Assembly (NCBI GenBank): GCA_022828595.1
Contig: JAKGHH010000005.1
Coordinates: 62,119,655 to 62,183,654 of the forward strand
DNA: 64,000 bases
Reading direction: 5' to 3'
Source of the DNA: Nelumbo lutea
Lineage: Eukaryota; Streptophyta; Magnoliopsida; Proteales; Nelumbonaceae
The translations under genes were made by a program, and so were the position numbers. Shown here in pieces: positions 57,307-64,000 of this stretch; within the stretch, counting starts at the first letter, position 1, and each line of letters opens with the position of its first letter. The notes under the pieces were generated by a model. The model made no database searches and was not told the DNA's origin. It saw only the letters and a list, made by a program, of their open reading frames with translations.

Positions 57307-57462
57307 TTAATTTTATCATCATCATCATCATCTTAATCATATTTCGTTCACCTGCATATATCACTTTTAAATTATTAGTGTTTAAATTATTTATTACGAT
57401 TTCTACTTATATAAGTCCACCCCGAGCCCTATTAATCACTTTAAATTGTAACAAATCATTTA

Positions 57463-57789
57463 GGGCCCGTTTGGTGCATCTTTTTTTGTGCAGTCATTTA
57501 GCTGTTTACAAGCTACAAAGGTCGATTTTCGTCTATTTCTATTTGACACGTGACAGATCTAATTGCCAAAAAACGGAACACTGAAAAGATGCGAGAAGTT
57601 CAATTTGGGCTGATTTCAGGAAGCTCCAAATGAAGTTTCTTACGTCTTTTGCATTTTAATTTGTAGCGGAAAGACACGCATCTGCCAAACGTGCTTTAAA
57701 CTGCTCAGATCTTCATGCAAAAGCTCAATGTGTCTTTTACATATAAAATTATCACAAGATCTTTCCAAAAAGATGCATCAAACGAAACC
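57463..57789. mobile_element. Harbinger/Tourist-type MITE
   Basis: Ends GGGCCCGTTTGGTGCATCTT and, reversed, GGTTTCGTTTGATGCATCTT, with TTA on both sides (57460-57462 and 57790-57792). 327 bp, non-coding. Confidence 0.9.
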
Positions 57790-57792
57790 TTA

Positions 57793-58805
57793 TTTTTAGT
57801 GATGATGGTGTTATATGCATGTTATTCTATATAAAAATTGATGATTTACTTGAAAGGTATTTAGCAAATATGTACATCAATTCTTTCATCATTACAAAGT
57901 ATTTTAAGTAAGCATGTCTTTCATCTTCTAAGGCATGAAATAGTGTTGGGCTCTCTTATTGGACACTCTATGCCATAAGTTGCAAAGTTAATGAGATTTA
58001 TTTGTATTTGGAATAGTTAGGAATCTTCTTAAACGAGCAAATTTGGATGAAGGGAGAGCTGAATTCTCAAGTCGACTTAAATGAGAATCATGACATATGC
58101 AGATTTTGATTCAAGATGATTTAATTTGGAAACAATTTCTAATTTTTGGCCAAGGTTTGAGAACTTACTTGAAAACGTAGCAAGCAATTAATAAAATAAA
58201 CTTTAAGTATTAGATGGACCACAAGCTTCTAAGTTAATTGCTAAGGAAGAATTCTTTTCAATGGGTTGCAGAAGAAACATTTTAATCAAAATTAATCAAT
58301 GGGTGTCATGGGACTATGACAGTTGTGGTTTCCTCAAATTAGCCTAAATATATCAAGAAATAAGCCTAAAATTAAGTGGATAATTATTACTTGGGTAACA
58401 AGAAACTAAGGCTTCTCAAAGAAACAATGAAAGAATTTCCTACACCATTCAAAGGGTTGATAAAGATTAAATCACACGTGCAGAGGGTAAGGAATTGTGA
58501 ATTAGGGGTGAGAATCTGAGAGAGGATATTTTGGTAATTACACAAAGCAATAGACGGCTAGTGAGACAATCAGTAGTTGGGCAATAAGAACATATCCTAG
58601 AGGGGGGGCAGTTATGCCATTGTGCAGCAGAACAACTGAGGGACAAATTAGGAACTCAGCCACGCATTTAAATGCTCAGAAATCAGTACCGGAGGACGTA
58701 AAAATAGGAGATACTGGTGTTAATCGGACGGCCCATGTGACTCGCTGCAAATCTGGACGAGGGACAATAGTGCGCACTTTGGCGTCCCACATCAGGTCAC
58801 CTAGA
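57793..58805. other. Upstream region of the LBD gene
   Basis: No gene. The closest 200 bp (58600-58805) are less AT-rich and hold CACGCATTT, GTGACTCG and GACGTC-like words (TGACGT at 58814 lies just past the TATA box). The MITE at 57463-57789 ends about 1 kb before the likely transcription start. Confidence 0.5.
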
Positions 58806-58812
58806 TATAAAG
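58806..58812 (+). promoter_or_regulatory. TATA box of the LBD gene
   Basis: TATAAAG in CTAGATATAAAGTGACG. About 32 bp downstream begins a CT-rich stretch (58838-58859), a usual start region in plant leaders. No other good TATA box lies between here and the ATG in a fitting context. Confidence 0.55.
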
Positions 58813-58941
58813 TGACGTCTACTCGATGCTCAAGACTTCTCTCTCTCTCTCTCTCTCTTTTTCGTTTCTCTCATTTTCTTTTACCTTGTTGTAATTTTTT
58901 TTTCATTTTGATTTTTTTTCATTTTTCCCTTCTTTTTTTAG

Positions 58942-59187
58942 ATGAGTTCATCTTCTCGTGTGCTTGGATCCTTAAAGTCTGAAATCCATTTCCATTCAAA
59001 GGAGGCGAAGAGGAAGATCCGATCGAAGACGTTCCTTCTGCGGAACCAAAGCTTCTCGGCACGAACACAAAGGCGACGATCTAAGGCCATTTTCAATCCA
59101 TCAAGAGACGCAGACTCTATCACTCTCTTTGGACCGGGAAAAGATCGATTGTTAGTTTGTTTCAGTTCTTATTTGATGAAGATTTAA
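58942..59187 (+). CDS. Possible upstream ORF in the LBD leader (81 codons)
   Basis: ATG 58942 opens a frame starting MSSSSRVLGSLKSEIHFHSK, basic and Ser-rich, ending in TAA at 59185-59187. If the 59151 intron is used the peptide changes its last dozen residues and ends at a TAG near 59347. I recognise no family. It could be a translated uORF that limits LBD expression, or chance. Confidence 0.25.
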   Translation: MSSSSRVLGSLKSEIHFHSKEAKRKIRSKTFLLRNQSFSARTQRRRSKAIFNPSRDADSITLFGPGKDRLLVCFSSYLMKI

Positions 59188-60228
59188 CCACGTATTAGTG
59201 ATTCGTAATAGAGATATCTGGCATGAAAATAGGCTCTTTGGAATTATTGTATATACTTTTTCATTTCTAGAATTTCTGGTAGGATTGAATTTCTTGTTCT
59301 TGTATTGCAGATGTTCTCGGGGCATTAGAAGCAAGAGTTTGATCTAGGAGGTGAGATGAAGATCTTGATATTTTCCTTTCCTTTTTCCCTTTCGACGATG
59401 CATGAAATAAAAGATTTTCAGAGAGAAACATATATGATACGGAAATTTGTCATCTGATTTCAGTTACGGGCGATGATTTCTAAATTCAATTTACAGGATA
59501 TGGTTTTTGAGTCCGATGATTTCTTCGTTTCAATCCTGAAACAAGGTTTCATATAAAGAAAGATACGAACTTTAGGTTTTGAGCGAGGTTTGTTGAAGTA
59601 GAAAAACATCTCCCAGCTGGGCCCTTCGATATTATCTTACTCTTTTCAATTGATGTCTTTGCGAGTTTCTACAGACACGGAGCGAGAGAGATAGAGAGAG
59701 GTGGGTGAGAAAAAAATTTGTTACAAAGAAACGGTTTTTAGGGATATGTACGATCTTTCATCAAACACCACATCATACACGAAAAGGCCAGCGTCGTCGC
59801 TGTTTAATACCGATAAGCCATCTTTGATTCGTTTTCTAATCGTGGTCTCTCTCTCTCTCTCTCTAAAATCTATATTTTCCCAGTTTTTTTCTTTTTTTTT
59901 TTGTTTTTTAGTGCTTTAGAAGTTTATATTCTTGTGAGTTTTTTCGGCTCTCTTATATCGCTCTCCACTCCTCGTAATATAGTTGATCGCATTTGGCAAA
60001 AATTCTTTGGTCGGAAATAGGAAACCCTTGGCTACTCGGTTTGCTAAAGTTGGTACATAAATCTCTTCAAACCTAGAAAATATGAAGCTTTCCTTCAAAG
60101 CTTCTTACTATTTAATGTCTGCAACTCTGCCTTTGTGTCTGTGTGTGCCGATTATCCATGGCACTTCTTTGCATTGGGTTTTGTGATTTTCTACCTTTCT
60201 GGTGCAAGTATGCAGACGCAATTTTTGA

Positions 60229-60252
60229 TATATATATATATATATATATATA
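60229..60252. repeat. (TA)n microsatellite
   Basis: About 12 TA units in the presumed leader intron. Confidence 0.9.
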
Positions 60253-60396
60253 TTTCTTCTGCTGCTCGCTCAAAGTTCTACCTGACTAATTGACAAGATT
60301 GTTGAATGGGAAGACAGTGTTATCCAATTTATTTTTTGTCTTTCGGACTGATTTTTTTTTTCTTTTTGTTTCGTTTTTTCGCCTGAACAATCAGCA

Positions 60397-61314
60397 ATGG
60401 CGTCGTCGTCAAATTCGCCCTGTGCCGCCTGTAAGTTCCTCAGGCGCAAATGTACGCAGGAGTGCGTATTTGCCCCCTATTTTCCCCCTGACAATCCTCA
60501 GAAGTTTGCAAATGTACACAAGGTGTTCGGAGCAAGCAACGTTGCTAAGCTCCTCAATGAGCTTAGCACAACCCAGAGAGAGGACGCCGTGAACTCGCTG
60601 GCCTATGAGGCGGAGGCTCGTCTTCGCGATCCTGTGTACGGCTGCGTGGGCCTCATTTCCGTCCTTCAACAGAAGCTGAAACAGGTCCAACACGACCTCT
60701 ACAATGCCAAGAAGGAACTCTCCAACTACATTGGCCCCTCCGCGATGCTCCCCATCACTCACCAACATCATCACCACCTCTTGCACCACCACCAACAACA
60801 CCCGTCTCCGTCCATGGGTGGCCCGTTCGGGATGTCCTCGGTTGGCATGGGCATGTCTCCTGGTCCTTCGGCACAGGCCCAGTTTCTGATACGGGAGCAA
60901 CAGCAGATGATCGAGGCTCAGCAACTGGCAGGAGTTATGCCTATGAGAGATCAGCATGAGATGATGAGGAGATTTGAACAACAACAGCATGACCTAGTAA
61001 GGTTTAACAGCGGTTTTGATGTTCCCGCCGGGGCCGGAGGCGCGGGTAGTAGCAATGGTAGTGGTGGTGGTGGTTTTACCGACGTGCCTAGTGGGGTTGG
61101 TGGTGGTGGATATAATCAGATGAGTGCGGCATTGCCCTCTTCACTAGCTTTGGTACCGTTTGACAACCCATTTCAGGTTCAACAACCGCAACCAGAGCAC
61201 CCACAGCAACCGCATCCACCGCACCTACAGCAACACCTACAGCAACACCAACAGCAACAACAACAGCACAGAACTGGAAGCGATGAGGGTAGGAGCGTTG
61301 GTCCTTCATCTTGA
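60397..61314 (+). CDS. LBD36: LOB-domain transcription factor, LBD36/ASL1-like
   Basis: A 305-residue, single-exon protein. The LOB domain fills residues 8-108: zinc motif C9-x2-C12-x6-C19-x3-C23 (DNA binding), the GAS block around FANVHKVFGASNVAKLL (37-53), the conserved DPVYGC with Pro79, and a leucine-zipper-like L90-x6-V97-x3-L101-x6-L108, so class I. Val97 in place of Leu is tolerated in the family. Among class I proteins the TQEC in the zinc motif, KKELSNYIGPSAMLP after the domain, EAQQLAGV and DLVRFNSGFD later on favour LBD36/ASL1 over AS2/LBD6. The tail is low complexity: His run at about 122-132, Gly run at 224-237, Gln/His/Pro run near 265-290. Family members act in the nucleus in organ boundary and leaf polarity. 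ATG 60397 is the only start giving the full domain; no damage is seen. Confidence 0.93.
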   Translation: MASSSNSPCAACKFLRRKCTQECVFAPYFPPDNPQKFANVHKVFGASNVAKLLNELSTTQREDAVNSLAYEAEARLRDPVYGCVGLISVLQQKLKQVQHDLYNAKKELSNYIGPSAMLPITHQHHHHLLHHHQQHPSPSMGGPFGMSSVGMGMSPGPSAQAQFLIREQQQMIEAQQLAGVMPMRDQHEMMRRFEQQQHDLVRFNSGFDVPAGAGGAGSSNGSGGGGFTDVPSGVGGGGYNQMSAALPSSLALVPFDNPFQVQQPQPEHPQQPHPPHLQQHLQQHQQQQQQHRTGSDEGRSVGPSS

Positions 61315-61752
61315 ATCTAGCAGAAGCATGGTTTAACCTCTTTCACAAATCTGCTCCCTACTCGGTATGCTCTCAGCCTCTGAACTCTCACTCCTTTGAT
61401 TCATAATCTTGCCCTTGCACTTGCAACTACGCCGCCCTTGTGCAGTGTGAAAAAAAAAAGATGGTATTAGAAAATTGGGACGTTGCATGTGTGCGTCATT
61501 TCAATGAATTGACTAGAATGCCCTGAAGCCTGAAGGTGTTGTTCTTTTTTTTTTTCAATTTTTATCCTTACACAAACAGGGCACCCCTTCCTGAGAAAAA
61601 AATGTTTTCCAATATAAAACTCCAATCCAATATTGTTTTGGGATGGGCCACGATAATTCATTGGTTTAGAATTTTAGGATTAATGAGTATGAGATGCCAG
61701 ACCGAGAAAGCAGGATCTCAGAAATAACATCATTACCCAGAAAAGAAGAGAT
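61315..61752 (+). other. Probable 3' untranslated region of the LBD gene
   Basis: Follows the TGA at 61312-61314. T-rich tracts at 61540-61562. No other ORF of note. Confidence 0.5.
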
Positions 61753-61758
61753 AATAAA
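61753..61758 (+). terminator. Possible poly(A) signal AATAAA
   Basis: First exact AATAAA after the stop, 439 bases downstream. Plant signals are loose, so an earlier site is possible. Confidence 0.35.
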
Positions 61759-64000
61759 GAACCCCGATATTGTTGTGGCTTGCCTGAGTTTTGAATTTGA
61801 AAAAACCGGAGAAGAATTAAAACGCAGAAACGTGGTGGTGATCAGGGAATAGTACACCGTGGTAATCCATATCTCTTGATTTCTCAAGATCTAAACGTAT
61901 TTATTGTTTCCACGTCTACACTCAAAAAGTGATATTACCCGCTTCTACCAAAATAAAATTCCATTTCCACAAATTAATAGAATTTCCTTTTTTGCTTAAT
62001 ATGAAATTGTGTAAATTAAAGATTCTGATGGGAACTGTTACATAAACTGGTACTTTGTATATCTTTGGTACAGGTTAAAAATTGAACATTCCCAGCTCCA
62101 GGGGCAAAACGGACAAATCAAAGCAAAGGAAAAACAGAGAGAACAATGAAGACGGAATCCTGCTGGACTTGAAGTTTTGGTTATTGATACATATATTTTT
62201 TTTTATAATTATATCTCTTTTCTCTCTTTGACCAGTTTGAAGAAAGGTAGGAGGAGGAGGAGGAGGAGAAGAAGGGTATATCTTGGAAAACGCGTTTAAA
62301 AGAGAAAAAAATTACTTTGTTTGCTCTGATCTCAATCTCAATTAATATCCTTTTGTCTTTTATTTATTCGTTCATTAATTTAATCTCTCTCATCTTTGAA
62401 TGGTAGCCGCTCCCTTCTCCTTGACGTCACCGGCGGATCTCTTTTCTTTATTTATGTCCTGCTTTTTTTCTTTTATTATATATCGTATGGACTCGTGTAG
62501 GTTTTTTGAATGGTTGTTTAATTGTTTTAAAGAAGACTAGACCTTACCCTCACCACCCTTTTTTTTTTTTTTCTTTTTCTTTTGATCGATGATCATCATA
62601 AGAGATTTTGTTAGTGTTAGTTACAAAAGTCTCTTTTTCTGGACACTTGTAATCTGTAGTTGGTTACAATTTTTGCAAATCTCCTTTCTGTCTGCCTCCA
62701 CTTTTCAGTTAGATTAGTATTAAGAGACCCGCGCAGGTTGTATGCACAGTGCACCGAGCCATGGCTGATGCCGTTTTTTTAATTATGTTTATCAATTAGA
62801 GGAAGGTATTAGCGAATAAAAAGAGAAGGAAACTGAAAAAGATAAAAGCCCAGAAAGGCAAAAGCATGCAACGGTGAGTGAATGGTCGTGGATTTTTGTT
62901 GCGTTCTTTTATTATTGATGCCCTTCATTTTCATGATAAAAATTTGACAAGGGTTGAAGCGATGGTTGGAATCATTTCAAAAATGTGCGGCCGGGGATGG
63001 GCAAACCGAAATGGCAATGATGTGATAGTACACTTCACTATTATATTACACAAATGCGTTGTTTCCCAGTACATGCCTTCGCACCGACCCACACCCCGTC
63101 ACCCCCTACCGCAGACATAGGTAGGTCACAGTCACAAACTCACAATCCCTTATCCCACCTTTGAATGGGTTAGTGCAAAATTTTCAAAACATACCACCAC
63201 CACTATGTTCTAAATCCACCTCAGCCCATGTGATGTGATTAATTCGCTGGTACATGTTTGACCACCACTTCAGTTTTTACTCCGATTAGTCAATTGATCG
63301 TATGGCGAAGGATGTCTCACACTTCGTTGGTTTCTATTACTTTCTTGGGTAACATGCCATCGAGGTATGTTACTTTGATCCCAGCGGTCTATTGGTAGCA
63401 TTACTCCTGCAGTTACAAAGCATGTGCACTAACCGTACGGTCCAAGCTGTTACCATACGATCTATAGCCCCTCTTTCGCTCTGTGGAGTGGATCACTTTA
63501 TAATATATATATTAAACTAAGAAGGCACAGGTGTTGCCGCTTATATATTTTTATTGTATTATATAATCACCGAATGCAGTGCAATTGCGATGGGAAGAGG
63601 CAGCATATGTGGATTGGAAATGAGGAACCAGTTTGGAAGCATATGAGAAGGGTCGGGAGTTGGGACGACGAAGATGTATTATACTATACGACAGGAATAC
63701 TGAATTTTATAAAAGGGAAAGGGATGGTTCTCTTTCTCTTTCTCTCTCTCTCAATCTTTATCTCTGAACAATAAAAACCCGGAGTGCAGAACAGAGCCAT
63801 TGTTTGGGGTTGCTTCTTTGCACGGATTTTCACAACAAATCAGTGAAAGAAAGTAAAGAAAGAAGAGACAAAGTCAAAACGAGTGTTGCATACATGCTAT
63901 CCCTTTAGTAAACAAACGAAGTTTTTAAGACGAAATGGACATGATTGAACAAAAAAAAAAAAAAAATTGATGTCAGGTGGCAGTAGAGACAAAAAGGGAG
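61759..64000. other. Gene-free DNA
   Basis: Short open frames only. AGG repeat at about 62250-62275, T/C tracts and A runs. I see no exon or transposon end. Confidence 0.5.

Larger units (their letters stand above)
58838..60396 (+). other. Probable 5' leader of the LBD gene with introns
   Basis: The exon carrying the start codon appears to begin at 60395: a long pyrimidine tract is followed by AATCAG, then CAATGG. A matching donor is GAG/GTGAGATG at 59351, giving a 1,044-bp intron. A 40-bp exon may lie at 59311-59350, after TTGTATTGCAG. An upstream intron could start at 59151 (GTTAGT). Leader introns are common in this family. The (TA)n run at 60229-60252 lies inside the large intron. RNA data would be needed to fix the joins. 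Confidence 0.5.

Overview
The window looks like nuclear DNA from a flowering plant. It is TE-rich, with GC-rich retrotransposons set in AT-rich sequence, and holds one clear host gene: a LOB-domain (AS2/LBD) transcription factor at 60397-61314 that most resembles LBD36/ASL1. No rRNA, true tRNA, CRISPR array or bacterial-type operon was seen. The species cannot be named from the sequence.

Layout. 1-10015: Ty3/gypsy LTR retrotransposon of the Tat type (copy 1, + strand; about the first 14 bp of its 5' LTR lie outside the window). 10016-13907: a hAT-like element, a Mutator-like element with about 180-bp terminal inverted repeats (TIRs), and a reversed Helitron-like fragment. 13795-22276: an old direct tandem duplication (block A 13795-16440, block B 17117-22276) that gained different hAT insertions in each block; block B also carries a broken BAG-domain gene fragment between TIR-like ends. 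22319-33115: a Harbinger-type MITE split by a complete second Tat-type element (copy 2, - strand, 22484-32971) with a perfect 5-bp target duplication. 33119-38031: degraded repeats, a large inverted-repeat element, a small MITE, a 127-nt foldback and another TIR element. 38057-49146: two Helitron-like elements with recognisable termini, a Harbinger-type element filled by a 14-15-bp minisatellite, MITEs and a LINE remnant. 49147-58805: mostly low-copy AT-rich DNA without a convincing gene, with two small MITEs and a second LINE scrap. 58806-61758: LBD gene with TATA box, CT-rich leader, probable leader introns, single coding exon and possible poly(A) signal. 61759-64000: nothing recognisable.

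How the parts work together. Both Tat-type elements have the order LTR, primer site, gag, protease, reverse transcriptase, RNase H, a second (archaeal-type) RNase H, integrase, polypurine tract, LTR. All sense genes carry frameshifts and stops, so neither copy looks autonomous. Between integrase and the 3' LTR each carries a three-exon gene on the opposite strand, with its own TATA box and a conserved exon layout. That antisense gene is the most interesting system here. The remaining sequence is a record of nested and duplicated transposons whose empty sites can be read within the window itself.
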